This document shows, piece by piece, positions 55,108 through 63,413 of a stretch of 64,000 nucleotides of DNA; the stretch's first letter is position 1; each line of letters opens with the position of its first letter. The notes under the pieces were generated by a model. It ran no database searches. It worked only from the letters and a program-made list of their open reading frames with translations, and had not been told where the DNA came from. The translations under genes and the position numbers were made by a program. The DNA lies in assembly GCA_021779535.1 (NCBI GenBank), contig JAJYAM010000003.1:92501-156500 (forward strand), read 5' to 3'. The DNA comes from Pseudomonadota bacterium. GTDB lineage: Bacteria; Pseudomonadota; Gammaproteobacteria; Steroidobacterales; Steroidobacteraceae.

Positions 55108-56306
55108 AGGGTATGGCGTAGATCGCGCAGCGTGAAGCCGCGCAGCGCGCCGGCCAGGCGCCGGCTCCAGGCCATCACCTTGAAGCGCTCGCCCATCTCC
55201 CCGGGCATCATCAGACGTCGCGCCTCGTTGGCGAGGCGCGCGGCCTGCCGGGGGTCGGCGCCGGCGAGCTCGCGCAGGTGCGCATCGATCCCGGTGTCCG
55301 CGAGAAAATACGCCTGGGTCGTGTAGCCGGCGATGTCGAAGCCCGCGCCGTCGCCGGCCTCCGCGAGCGCGGTGAAATCCACCCATGCGCTGATGTCCGC
55401 GAGCCCCGGACGCGCGAACGGGTCGTCGAATGCCCGGTGGCGGTGATGACAGATCAACGTCCCCTGCCGGCGCTCGGCGAAGTAGTAGTGCGCTCGCGGC
55501 AACCCGTAATCGAACCAGAGCACCGCACCGGTGCGCAGCGACCGCGTGACCTCGGTCGCCCAGGGCTGAAGGCGCGGGCACCATTCCGACTCGTAGCCGT
55601 CGGCCCAATCACCGCCCGCCGCGTCGCGCAGCGCGGCGCAGGCCGTCGCGAGCGCCGGACCCGCGGGGCGCGCCGACCACTCGAACCGGTCGCCGTCGCG
55701 GCATTCGACCCCGAGCTCTTCGACCCCGCCCCGGCCCCAGCGGAACCGCATCACCGGGAGTGCATCGAGCACTTCGTTCGCGACGATCAGACCGTCGAAC
55801 GGCGCGTCCGGCGGCGCGTCGAGCCACTCGACCCGCTCCACGCGATCTCCGAGACGCTCGCGCAGATGCGCCCGCTGCCGGTCGCGCAGCTCGGCGCTGA
55901 CGTCGAGAATCCAGTAGCGCGCGGGTACGATCCCGCGGGCGCCGAGAAACTCGATCAGATCGCCCGCGAGACGCCCGCTCCCGGCACCGATCTCGAGGAT
56001 CGCGCCGCCGCCGACCTGCTCGAGCACCTCGGCACCGGCTTGCGCGACCGCGGCGCCGAACAGCCGCGAGATTTCGGGCGCCGTCGTGAAATCCCCGCCG
56101 GCACCGAGCTTGTGTGCACCGGCGCTGTAATACCCGAGTCCCGGTGCGTACAGCGCGAGTTCCATGTAGCGGTCGAAGCCGATCCAGCCGCCGGCCGCGC
56201 GCACTTCGGCGGCGATGTGCGCCCGCACCCGCGCCTCGTGGTCCCGTTCCACGTCCGTGATCGCCGATTCACGCTGCGACGGGGTTCCGGTATCGTAGAT
56301 TCGCAT
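55104..56306 (-). CDS. MidA-family SAM-dependent methyltransferase
   Basis: About 400 aa, homologous to NDUFAF7, which methylates an arginine of complex I subunit NDUFS2 in mitochondria. [56 protein letters not shown] (SAM site), [15 protein letters not shown] and [20 protein letters not shown] are family blocks. The ATG at 56306 overlaps the divergent reductase start (CATG); a GTG at 56252 would give 382 aa and a better start relative to the conserved region. Converges with cca. Confidence 0.85.
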   Translation of the reverse strand: MRIYDTGTPSQRESAITDVERDHEARVRAHIAAEVRAAGGWIGFDRYMELALYAPGLGYYSAGAHKLGAGGDFTTAPEISRLFGAAVAQAGAEVLEQVGGGAILEIGAGSGRLAGDLIEFLGARGIVPARYWILDVSAELRDRQRAHLRERLGDRVERVEWLDAPPDAPFDGLIVANEVLDALPVMRFRWGRGGVEELGVECRDGDRFEWSARPAGPALATACAALRDAAGGDWADGYESEWCPRLQPWATEVTRSLRTGAVLWFDYGLPRAHYYFAERRQGTLICHHRHRAFDDPFARPGLADISAWVDFTALAEAGDGAGFDIAGYTTQAYFLADTGIDAHLRELAGADPRQAARLANEARRLMMPGEMGERFKVMAWSRRLAGALRGFTLRDLRHTL

Positions 56307-57063
56307 GATGGAGAACGACGAGGATCGATCGGGTTTGGCGGGGCGCGTCGCGCTGGTGACCGGGGGAGCCCGCCGCGTCGGCGCCGAGATCGTCCGTTGC
56401 CTGCACGCCGCGGGAGCGAACGTATTGGTTCATTATCGCTCCTCCGCCGGCGATGCGGAAGCGCTGGTCGCGCGGCTGAATGCGCGACGCGCCGGTTCGG
56501 CGAGCGCCGTGAGCGCGGATCTGCTCGACGAGCAGGCGCCGGAGGCCTTGGTCGCCACGGCGATCGCGCGGTACGGCGGAATCGACGTTCTGGTCAACAA
56601 CGCGTCGAGCTTCCATCCGACGCCGGTCGGGCGCATCACGCGGCGCGACTGGGACGACCTCGTCGGCACGAACCTGATGGCGCCCACGTTCCTGTCGCAG
56701 GCGGCGGCGCCGGCATTGCGCGCACGCCACGGCCTCATCGTGAACATCATCGACATCCACGGACTGCGGCCGCTGCGCGACCACCCGGTCTATTCGAGCG
56801 CGAAGGCCGGGCTCGCGATGCTCACCCGCGCGCTCGCGCGCGATCTCGGCCCCGAGATACGGGTGAACGGCGTCGCGCCCGGCCCGGTGCTGTGGCCGGA
56901 GCGGGAGATCGACGCGGCGCTGAAACAGGAGATCGTGGAGAAGACCGCATTGAAGCGGCCCGGGACGCCGCAGGACGTCGCGCGCGCGGTGCTCTATCTG
57001 GTGCGCGACGCGCCCTACGTGACCGGACAGATCATCGCGGTCGACGGCGGACGCAGCATCTAG
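56305..57063 (+). CDS. Pteridine reductase (FolM-like SDR)
   Basis: 252-aa NADPH short-chain dehydrogenase that should reduce dihydrofolate or dihydropterins. TGGARRVGAEIVRC is the NADPH site with the Arg typical of pteridine reductases; NNASSFHPTPVGRITRRDW and NIIDIHGLRPLRDHPVYSSA with the catalytic YSSAKAG follow. Two ATGs (56305, 56308) are adjacent. 17 bp upstream of nsrR and possibly cotranscribed. FolB at 59 kb belongs to the same pathway. Confidence 0.83.
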   Translation: MMENDEDRSGLAGRVALVTGGARRVGAEIVRCLHAAGANVLVHYRSSAGDAEALVARLNARRAGSASAVSADLLDEQAPEALVATAIARYGGIDVLVNNASSFHPTPVGRITRRDWDDLVGTNLMAPTFLSQAAAPALRARHGLIVNIIDIHGLRPLRDHPVYSSAKAGLAMLTRALARDLGPEIRVNGVAPGPVLWPEREIDAALKQEIVEKTALKRPGTPQDVARAVLYLVRDAPYVTGQIIAVDGGRSI

Positions 57064-57080
57064 GGCACGGCGAGGAGCAG

Positions 57081-57539
57081 ATGCGCCTGACGGCCTACAC
57101 GGACTTCTCCCTGCGCGTCCTGATTCGGCTCGCGCTGCGGCCCGCCGAGCTCGCGACGATCGCCGAGATCGCGGCGCTGTACGGGATCTCGGAGCACCAT
57201 TTGACGAAAGTCGTCCACAAGCTCGGGGTCGCCGGGTACGTCGAGACCGTTCGCGGCCGGGGCGGCGGGCTGCGGCTCGCGAAGTCCCCGGCGCAGATCG
57301 GGGTCGGCGACGTGGTGCGCCGGATGGAACCGGACCTGCGCATCGTCGCCTGCCTGCGCGACGCGGAATCCTGCCGGATCGCGCCGGCGTGCGTGCTGTC
57401 GACCGCGCTCGGACGCGCACTGACCGCGTTCATGGCCGAGCTCGATCGGTATACGCTCGCCGACCTGGTTGCGAAGCCGCGCCGGCTCGGTCGGCTGCTC
57501 GGCGTCGAGCCGGCGGACCCGGTCGGCGCGGACGAGTGA
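57081..57539 (+). CDS. nsrR: Rrf2-family nitric-oxide sensor NsrR
   Basis: Iron-sulfur repressor, 152 aa, close to E. coli NsrR (LTAYTDFSLRVLIRLA; GISEHHLTKVVHKLGVAGYV; VRGRGGGLRLAKSPAQIGVG; LEPxxx; LTAFMAELDRYTLADLV). Cluster residues are C91, C98, C104 (ACLRDAESCRIAPACVL), with Asp8 present as in some NsrR proteins. Strong GAGGAG before ATG 57081. Nitric oxide breaks the cluster and releases target genes; nnrS, with an operator match upstream (59221-59243), is the likely target. The ORF track's long 753-aa version is rejected. Confidence 0.92.
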   Translation: MRLTAYTDFSLRVLIRLALRPAELATIAEIAALYGISEHHLTKVVHKLGVAGYVETVRGRGGGLRLAKSPAQIGVGDVVRRMEPDLRIVACLRDAESCRIAPACVLSTALGRALTAFMAELDRYTLADLVAKPRRLGRLLGVEPADPVGADE

Positions 57540-57547
57540 GACCGCCG

Positions 57548-57958
57548 ATGACGCTCGCGGCGCACTTTTCCCAAGTCCTCGCCGTGCACGTCGGCGCCGT
57601 CGCGCTGTCCGGCGCGCTGTTCTCGGCGCGGGCCGTGTTGCGCATCGCGGGTCGGGACGATGCGGCTCACCACCCCGTGCTGCGGTACGCCTCCTACGTG
57701 ATCGACACGACGCTGCTCGTGGCCGCGATCGGGTTGACGCTGATCGTGCACCAGTATCCGTTCGTGAACGCCTGGCTGACGGCGAAGGTGCTGCTCCTGG
57801 TCCTGTATATCGGGCTCGGCAGCCTCGCGCTGAAGCGAGCTCGCAGCCGGCCCGGCCGGATCGCGGCGACGGTCGCCGCGTGGACGGTGTTCGCGGCGAT
57901 CATCGGTGTCGCGGTCACGCGCAGCCCGGCGAGCTGGTTCGCGCTGCTGGGCCGCTGA
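57548..57958 (+). CDS. SirB-like membrane protein
   Basis: 136 aa with four hydrophobic helices. HPVLRYASYVIDTTLLVAAI, with the His and the D-T pair, and HQYPFVNAWLTAKVLLLVLY match the small SirB family (SirB2/YchQ type); function unproven. It starts 8 bp after nsrR, so it is in the NO-responsive row. The ORF track's 53-codon upstream extension lies in nsrR. Converges with nnrS. Confidence 0.68.
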   Translation: MTLAAHFSQVLAVHVGAVALSGALFSARAVLRIAGRDDAAHHPVLRYASYVIDTTLLVAAIGLTLIVHQYPFVNAWLTAKVLLLVLYIGLGSLALKRARSRPGRIAATVAAWTVFAAIIGVAVTRSPASWFALLGR

Positions 57959-57994
57959 GACCGCGGCGCCCGATCCGGGGCCGGCCTCGCGCGC

Positions 57995-59158
57995 TCAGCC
58001 CGGCCGGCCGTCGGCGCGGGGCGACAGCAGGATCGGCACGTAGACCCAGAGGAACAGCGCGAACGCGCAGGTCCACAGGAACGCGGCGATCAGGATCACG
58101 ATCGGGTACGCGAGCGGCAGGAACGCGAAACCGAACACCCGCACGAGGCCGGCGAGCAGCAGGAGTACATAGGCGATCACCGTGCGCGGATCCGGCTCGA
58201 GCGCCCGTCCGGAATGGCCGAGCGCGGCCCGCGTGATCACGCCGAGGATCATCGTCGCGAGCGCCCCGACCGTGAGCGCGTGCACCCAGAACGCCGCGAC
58301 CGCGTAGCCGCCGAGGAGCGCGGCGCACTTCAACGCGAGGCCGAGCGGTATCCACGCGTAGCCCAGGTGCAGCACCCAGACCAGTGGCTTCGACAGCGTC
58401 CGTCCGCTGCGCCACTGGGCGAGCCGTATCGCCTGGACCAGCGCGGCGGCCCCCGCGGTCACGGCGGCGACGCGTCCACCCGGGTCGATCGCGTCGACGA
58501 CGGCGACCGCCGCCATCGCGACGATGGCCGCCGGACCGACGCCGGGAAACGTCCGCATCGCGACGCCCTCGCCACGCAGCGCGCCCGCGGTGAATGCGGG
58601 CACGATGCGCCCGCCGATCACCGTCACGAGGACCAGCACCAGGTCGATCGCGACCAGGATCGCCCGCATCGCCGCGGCGGCGTCGCCGCGCAGGAGCTCG
58701 AAGTGGAAGACCGCGTCGCAGATCGTGAGCGCGCCGAGCACCAGCAGCAGCCGCCAGTTGCGGTTGCCGGTCTTCAGCAACGACGGCGCGAGCAGCCACG
58801 CGAGCAGCGGAAAGAACGTCAGGTCGAGCGCGGCGACGACCCCGGCGGGCCACCACGACGCGGTCGCGACCGCGACGCGCGCCCCGAGCCATGCCGCGAA
58901 GAGCGCCGCGAGCGGCGCCCCGGCGACGCCGCGCTGCCCGGTCCAGTTCGGCACCGCGGTCAACAGGAATCCCGCCATCGCGGCGCCGATGAAGCCGAAC
59001 ACCATCTCGTGGGCGTGCCACAGCGTCGGCGGCCACGGACAAGGCAGCGTCACCCCGTAGACGTACACCGCGGCCCAGATCGGCACCAGCACGAACGCCG
59101 CGAGACCCGCGGCGAGGAACGCCGGCCGGAAGCCGGCCGCGAAGACTTGGCAACGCAT
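57995..59158 (-). CDS. nnrS: NnrS family haem-copper membrane protein
   Basis: 387 aa, about 12 transmembrane helices, an NO-tolerance protein in several proteobacteria. AAGFRPAFLAAGLAAFVLVP at the N-terminus, LWHAHEMVFGFIGAAMAGFL, and PNWTGQRG and GGRIVPAFT are family marks. ATG 59158 has GAGGGC 8 nt upstream. Its promoter carries the NsrR-like operator (59221-59243). Confidence 0.9.
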   Translation of the reverse strand: MRCQVFAAGFRPAFLAAGLAAFVLVPIWAAVYVYGVTLPCPWPPTLWHAHEMVFGFIGAAMAGFLLTAVPNWTGQRGVAGAPLAALFAAWLGARVAVATASWWPAGVVAALDLTFFPLLAWLLAPSLLKTGNRNWRLLLVLGALTICDAVFHFELLRGDAAAAMRAILVAIDLVLVLVTVIGGRIVPAFTAGALRGEGVAMRTFPGVGPAAIVAMAAVAVVDAIDPGGRVAAVTAGAAALVQAIRLAQWRSGRTLSKPLVWVLHLGYAWIPLGLALKCAALLGGYAVAAFWVHALTVGALATMILGVITRAALGHSGRALEPDPRTVIAYVLLLLAGLVRVFGFAFLPLAYPIVILIAAFLWTCAFALFLWVYVPILLSPRADGRPG

Positions 59159-59215
59159 GGCCCAGCCCTCATCGCCGACCGCGGGCGGTGCGTCCGCCTG
59201 CGGCGATCCGGCGAC

Positions 59216-59243
59216 ATTTTAAGATGTATATGAAATATATCTT
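59216..59243 (-). promoter_or_regulatory. NsrR operator and nnrS promoter
   Basis: An 11-1-11 inverted repeat: AAGATGTATAT (59221-59231), one G, then AAATATATCTT (59233-59243), whose complement reads AAGATATATTT. This is the NsrR consensus layout (AAGATGyATTT halves one base apart). TAAAAT on the minus strand (59221-59216) is a near-consensus -10 for nnrS, so the operator fills the -11 to -33 part of the promoter. The site also overlaps the folB stop codon. Confidence 0.78.
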
Positions 59244-59634
59244 ACGTGGGCGCGCCCGTCGACCGGGGTCGCCCGTCGAGATCGACGCGCGCGCGTTCGA
59301 TCGCGACGCCGACGTCCCGCGAACTGCGCAGCGCGCCCGGCTTGCTGAGCACGACCCGGACCGATTCGACGCCGAACTCCTCGAGGACCAGCATCGCGAT
59401 CCGGTCGGCGAGCGTCTCGACCAGATGAAAGCTCGAGCCCTCGATGAACGATATGAGCCGCTTCGCGACCCGTTTGTAGTTGAGGGTATCCTCGATCGCG
59501 TCCGACGCGGCGGCCTTGCGGACGTCCATCGCCATCTCGAGATCGACGTACACCGCCTGCTTGACCTGGCGCTCCCAATCGAAGATCCCGATGATCGCTT
59601 CGCTCTTCAGCGCGTGAATGAAGATTTTGTCCAT
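59242..59634 (-). CDS. folB: Dihydroneopterin aldolase
   Basis: Folate synthesis: cleaves 7,8-dihydroneopterin to 6-hydroxymethyl-dihydropterin. 130 aa (usual 118-122). DKIFIHALKSEAIIGIFDWE (catalytic region), VDLEMAMDVRKAAASDAIED, YKRVAKRLISFIEGSSFHLV with the Glu and LETLADRIAMLVLEEF are family blocks. ATG 59634 (MDKIFIH) has GGGACA 6 nt upstream; the ORF-track ATG is 6 codons earlier. Its stop lies in the NsrR operator, so transcription from folB could run into nnrS. Confidence 0.93.
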   Translation of the reverse strand: MDKIFIHALKSEAIIGIFDWERQVKQAVYVDLEMAMDVRKAAASDAIEDTLNYKRVAKRLISFIEGSSFHLVETLADRIAMLVLEEFGVESVRVVLSKPGALRSSRDVGVAIERARVDLDGRPRSTGAPT

Positions 59635-59653
59635 CGAAATGTCCCGATCCACC

Positions 59654-60664
59654 CTAGTTCCCGACCTCGTCGAGCGGCCAGTTCGCCCGCGCCGGAGCGG
59701 GCGGTCCGCGATTCGCGCCGCGCTCGAGCCGCAGGCAGCCGGCGAGCGCGATCATCGCACCGTTGTCGGTGCAGAACTGCGGTCGCGGGAAATGCGCGCT
59801 CGCACCGTATTCCCCCGCGACGCCGGCAAGCCGCTCGCGCAGCCGCCGGTTCGCGCCGACCCCGCCGGCGACGACGAGGCGCTCGCGTCCGGTCGCCCGG
59901 AGCGCGCGCCGGCACTTCTCGGTCAACGTGTCGACGACCGCGTCCTCGAAAGCGCGCGCGACGTCGGCGCGGGCCGTCTCGTCGAGCACGCGACCGCGCA
60001 AGGCTACCCGTACCGCGGTCTTCAAGCCACTGAAGCTGAAGTCGAGTCCCGGCCGATCGAGCATCGGACGCGGGAACCGATAGACACCGGCCCGCCCGCG
60101 CTCGGCCAACGCGGCGAGCGCCGCACCGCCGGGATAGGGAAGTCCGAGGAGCTTCGCGGTCTTGTCGAACGCCTCGCCGGCCGCGTCGTCGAGCGACTCG
60201 CCGAGCACCCGATACTCGCCGAGCGCCGCGACGTCCACCAGCATCGTATGGCCGCCCGAGACCAGCAGCGCGAGGAACGGGAAGGCGGGCGGCCGCGGCT
60301 CGAGCAGCGGGGCGAGCAGATGGCCTTCGAGATGATGCACGCCGATCGCCGGTATCGACCAGGCATAGGCCAGCGCGCGTGCGAACGACGCGCCGACGAG
60401 CAGCGCGCCGATCAGACCGGGGCCGGCCGTATAGGCGACCGCGCCGATCGACGCCGGCGCCGCGCCGGCCTCCTCGAGCGCCGCCTGCACGAGCGGCAGC
60501 AGTCGGCGCACGTGATCGCGGGAGGCGAGTTCCGGCACCACCCCGCCATACGCCTGGTGCATCGCAACCTGGGTGTGGAGACGGTGCGAGAGCAGCCCGG
60601 CGACCGGATCGTAGACCGCGACGCCCGTCTCGTCGCACGAGGTTTCGATGCCGAGCACACGCAT
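59654..60664 (-). CDS. tsaD: tRNA t6A threonylcarbamoyltransferase subunit TsaD
   Basis: Attaches threonylcarbamoyl to A37 of tRNAs that read ANN codons. 336 aa. [16 protein letters not shown] opens the family, metal His residues lie in [13 protein letters not shown] (HxxxH), [12 protein letters not shown] and [12 protein letters not shown] with the metal Asp follow. It is the first gene of a transcript with folB, 19 bp apart, and is divergent from rpsU, as in most gammaproteobacteria. Confidence 0.96.
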   Translation of the reverse strand: MRVLGIETSCDETGVAVYDPVAGLLSHRLHTQVAMHQAYGGVVPELASRDHVRRLLPLVQAALEEAGAAPASIGAVAYTAGPGLIGALLVGASFARALAYAWSIPAIGVHHLEGHLLAPLLEPRPPAFPFLALLVSGGHTMLVDVAALGEYRVLGESLDDAAGEAFDKTAKLLGLPYPGGAALAALAERGRAGVYRFPRPMLDRPGLDFSFSGLKTAVRVALRGRVLDETARADVARAFEDAVVDTLTEKCRRALRATGRERLVVAGGVGANRRLRERLAGVAGEYGASAHFPRPQFCTDNGAMIALAGCLRLERGANRGPPAPARANWPLDEVGN

Positions 60665-60668
60665 AGTT

Positions 60669-60697
60669 TTGCCTTTTATCCTGGCGCACCGTAGAAT
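60669..60697 (+). promoter_or_regulatory. Candidate promoter for rpsU-yqeY-dnaG
   Basis: TTGCCT (60669-60674), 17 bp, TAGAAT (60692-60697). The second is one base from TATAAT and faces rpsU. TATACT at 60742-60747 is nearer but would leave a leader too short for the GAGG ribosome site, so it is not favoured. Confidence 0.4.
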
Positions 60698-60758
60698 GCG
60701 CGCCCCGCCGCTCGATGCCGGCGGCCGTCACGTCAAGCGACTATACTTTGAGGTTTGA

Positions 60759-61007
60759 ATGCCCAGCGTTCGTGTTCGCGAGAATGAGTATTTCGACGCC
60801 GCGTTGCGCCGTTTCAAGCGCGCCTGCGAGAAAGCGGGCATCCTCACCGAACTTCGCCGTCGCGAATTCTACGAGAAGCCGACCCAGGAGCGTAAGCGCA
60901 AGAAGGCCGCGGCGGTCAAACGCCACCTGAAGCGTCTGTCCCGCGAAGGCATGCGCAGCGCGCCCGGTTCGGGCGCTCCGTCCGCGGGCCCGTCCCGCCA
61001 GTATTGA
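60759..61007 (+). CDS. rpsU: 30S ribosomal protein S21
   Basis: 82-aa small-subunit protein at the mRNA entry/anti-SD region. [20 protein letters not shown] and [20 protein letters not shown] are classic S21; a C-terminal tail ([16 protein letters not shown]) makes it about 11 residues longer than the usual 71. GAGG is 5 nt before ATG 60759. Heads the rpsU-yqeY-dnaG-rpoD row that joins translation, replication priming and sigma-70. Confidence 0.96.
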   Translation: MPSVRVRENEYFDAALRRFKRACEKAGILTELRRREFYEKPTQERKRKKAAAVKRHLKRLSREGMRSAPGSGAPSAGPSRQY

Positions 61008-61029
61008 CGTCCGGGAACGCCCCCCGCCG

Positions 61030-61476
61030 ATGACGCTGAAGGAGCGGATCACCGAGGACATGAAGGCGGCGATGCGCTCCGGGCAAAAGGAGCGGCTCGG
61101 CGTCATCCGGATGTTGACCGCGGCGATCAAGCAGCGGGAAGTCGACGAGCGGATCACGCTCGACGACGCGCAAGTGACCGGCGTGATCGAGAAGATGATC
61201 AAGCAGCGCAAAGAGTCGCTGCAACAGTTCCAGGCCGGCAACCGGCCGGACCTCGCCGACAAGGAAGCCGCCGAGATCGCGCTGCTGCAGACCTATCTGC
61301 CCGCCGCGCTGACCGACGGGGAAGTCGATGCGCTGATCGCCGAAGCGATCGCGGCCGTTGGCGCGGCGAGCGTCAAGGACATGGGCAAGGTCATGGCCTT
61401 GATCAAGGGCCGGGCCCAGGGCCGCGCGGACATGGCCGTGGTCGGCGCGAAGATCAAGGCGAAGCTCGGCGGCTGA
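61030..61476 (+). CDS. GatB/YqeY domain protein
   Basis: 148 aa, all-helical YqeY protein related to the tail domain of GatB; role unproven. LKERITEDMKAAMRSGQKER, VIRMLTAAIKQREVD, ADKEAAEIALLQTYLPAALT and VKDMGKVMALIKGRAQGRAD are family blocks. In P. aeruginosa the same gene lies between rpsU and dnaG. 22-bp gap from rpsU and 13-bp gap to dnaG. Confidence 0.92.
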   Translation: MTLKERITEDMKAAMRSGQKERLGVIRMLTAAIKQREVDERITLDDAQVTGVIEKMIKQRKESLQQFQAGNRPDLADKEAAEIALLQTYLPAALTDGEVDALIAEAIAAVGAASVKDMGKVMALIKGRAQGRADMAVVGAKIKAKLGG

Positions 61477-61489
61477 CCGCGCGCGGTCC

Positions 61490-63304
61490 ATGTCCGGCCG
61501 CATCCCCCAAGCCTTCATCGACGAGGTCATCGCACGCTCGGACATCGTCGACGTGGTCGGCTCCCGCGTGCAACTCAAGAAGGCAGGCCGGGAATACAAG
61601 GCCTGCTGTCCGTTCCATAGCGAAAAGACCCCGTCCTTCTGGGTGAGCCCCGACAAGCAGTTCTATCACTGCTTCGGCTGCGGCGCGCACGGCACCGCGA
61701 TCGGCTTCCTGATGCAATTCGAGAAATTGGAATTCCCGGATGCGGTCGCGATGCTCGCCGAGCGGGCCGGGCTCGAAGTGCCGCGCGAGGCGGGACCCGT
61801 CGCGGGCGGCGGCGATCTGTACGAATTGCTCTCCCGGGCGGCGCTCTTCTATCAGCAGTGCCTGCGGGACGACGCGCGCGCCCGCGCCTATCTCGCGGGG
61901 CGCGGGATCACGGACGCGGCCGCATCGGATTTCGCGCTCGGCTATGCGCCCGACTCCTGGAACGCGCTGCTCGGGCGGTTCGGCACCAGCCCCGAGGAGC
62001 GCCGTCGTCTGCAGCAGGCGGGACTGATCATCGAGCGGGACACGCGCGGCGCCGAGCGCACCGCCGGCTTCTACGACCGATTTCGCGACCGGGTGATGTT
62101 CCCGATCCGCGATTCGAGAGGCCGCGTGATCGCGTTCGGCGGCCGGATCATCGACCAGGGCGAGCCGAAGTACCTGAACTCGCCGGAGACGCCGCTGTTT
62201 CACAAGGGACGCGAGCTCTACGGACTCTACGAAGCGCGCCGCGCGCAGACCGAGTTCCAGCGACTGGTCGTGGTCGAGGGTTATCTGGACGCGGTGCGGC
62301 TCCATCAGGCCGGCATCCGCTATGCGGTCGCAACGCTCGGCACCGCGACCACGCAGGAACACCTGCACAAGATCTTCCGGCTCACCAGCGAGGTGGTGTT
62401 CTCGTTCGACGGCGACCGGGCGGGCCGTGCCGCCGCGTGGCGTGCGCTCGAGGCCGCGCTGCCGCTCGCGGCCGACGGGCGCGAGATCAAGTTCCTGTTC
62501 CTGCCCGAGGGCCACGATCCGGACAGCCTGGTCGCGGCCGAGGGTGCCGCGGGCTTCGAGCAATGCCTGCAGGCGGCGCTGCCGCTGTCGGAGTACTTGT
62601 TGCGTGAGTTGGGCACCGGGATCGACCTCGACCACATCGACGGACGCGCGAAGCTCGCCGCGCGCGCGCGGCCGCTGTTCCAGCGAATGCCCGACGGGGT
62701 CTATCGGGAGCTGCTGACCGACCGGCTCGCGGCCGAGATCCGGCTGCCGGCCGAAAAACTCCGCTCACTGCTCGCGGCACCGGCCGAATCGGGCCGCCGC
62801 GGGGCGCCAACGCCGCCACCCGATCGCGGGGTCCGGCTCCGCGCGGGGGTCAGCCCCGGGCGCGGGCCCCTGCTCCGGCAAGCGATCGCACTCGTGCTGC
62901 ATCACCCCGCTGCGGCACAACGCCTGGATGCGGTCGACCGGCTCGAGCGGGTCGACCAGGCCGGGGTCGCGGTCCTCCGCGAGCTCATCGCGCAAGCGCG
63001 CTCGATCTCGGCGCCGACCACGGCGGCCTTGCTCGAGCGCTGGCGGGACCGGCCCGAATATGCGCGACTCCTCGAGCTCGCCGCCAAGGCGCCGCTGGTC
63101 GCGGGAGCCGAGGCGGCCGCGAGCGAGCTCAGCCAGGCGATCGAAAAGCTCGCGGTCGCGCAAGGAGCCGGCCGACGGGTCGACGAACTCCTCGAGAAGG
63201 CGCGAGAATCGGACTTGAACTCCGAGGAGAAGGCGGAACTAAATGCCCTGCTGAGGGCAAAAGGCCGTTCCGGGGGTCAGGGACCCGCGCCGGGCGGCGG
63301 CTGA
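61490..63304 (+). CDS. dnaG: DNA primase
   Basis: Makes RNA primers at the replication fork. 604 aa. Zinc-binding N-terminus CCPFHSEKTPSFWVSPD...FYHCFGCGAHG (about 39-65), RNA polymerase domain with TOPRIM motifs VVVEGYLDAVRLHQAG (about 262) and FSFDGDRAGRAAAWRALE (about 305), and a helical helicase-binding C-terminus. The start at 61490 is an ATG 13 bp after yqeY. It lies before the rpoD promoter. Confidence 0.95.
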   Translation: MSGRIPQAFIDEVIARSDIVDVVGSRVQLKKAGREYKACCPFHSEKTPSFWVSPDKQFYHCFGCGAHGTAIGFLMQFEKLEFPDAVAMLAERAGLEVPREAGPVAGGGDLYELLSRAALFYQQCLRDDARARAYLAGRGITDAAASDFALGYAPDSWNALLGRFGTSPEERRRLQQAGLIIERDTRGAERTAGFYDRFRDRVMFPIRDSRGRVIAFGGRIIDQGEPKYLNSPETPLFHKGRELYGLYEARRAQTEFQRLVVVEGYLDAVRLHQAGIRYAVATLGTATTQEHLHKIFRLTSEVVFSFDGDRAGRAAAWRALEAALPLAADGREIKFLFLPEGHDPDSLVAAEGAAGFEQCLQAALPLSEYLLRELGTGIDLDHIDGRAKLAARARPLFQRMPDGVYRELLTDRLAAEIRLPAEKLRSLLAAPAESGRRGAPTPPPDRGVRLRAGVSPGRGPLLRQAIALVLHHPAAAQRLDAVDRLERVDQAGVAVLRELIAQARSISAPTTAALLERWRDRPEYARLLELAAKAPLVAGAEAAASELSQAIEKLAVAQGAGRRVDELLEKARESDLNSEEKAELNALLRAKGRSGGQGPAPGGG

Positions 63305-63332
63305 CCCGCCGGGCGCGCGAGGCCCGGGGTTC

Positions 63333-63362
63333 CTGGCAGGTAGGGCCTGGGCAAAGTATACT
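63333..63362 (+). promoter_or_regulatory. Candidate rpoD promoter
   Basis: CTGGCA (63333-63338), 18 bp, TATACT (63357-63362) in the 109-bp gap between dnaG and rpoD. The second hexamer is one base from TATAAT. This would allow sigma-70 to be made apart from rpsU-dnaG, as at the internal rpoD promoter of E. coli. Confidence 0.4.
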
Positions 63363-63413
63363 AGCCGGCTTCGCGCCGTGTTTTCCACCTTTTGGCTTTA
63401 CGAGGCGTCCAGC

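Noticed and set aside
60742-60747. TATACT as the rpsU -10
   Set aside because: Start of transcription would be about 5 nt before the ATG and would remove the GAGG ribosome site.
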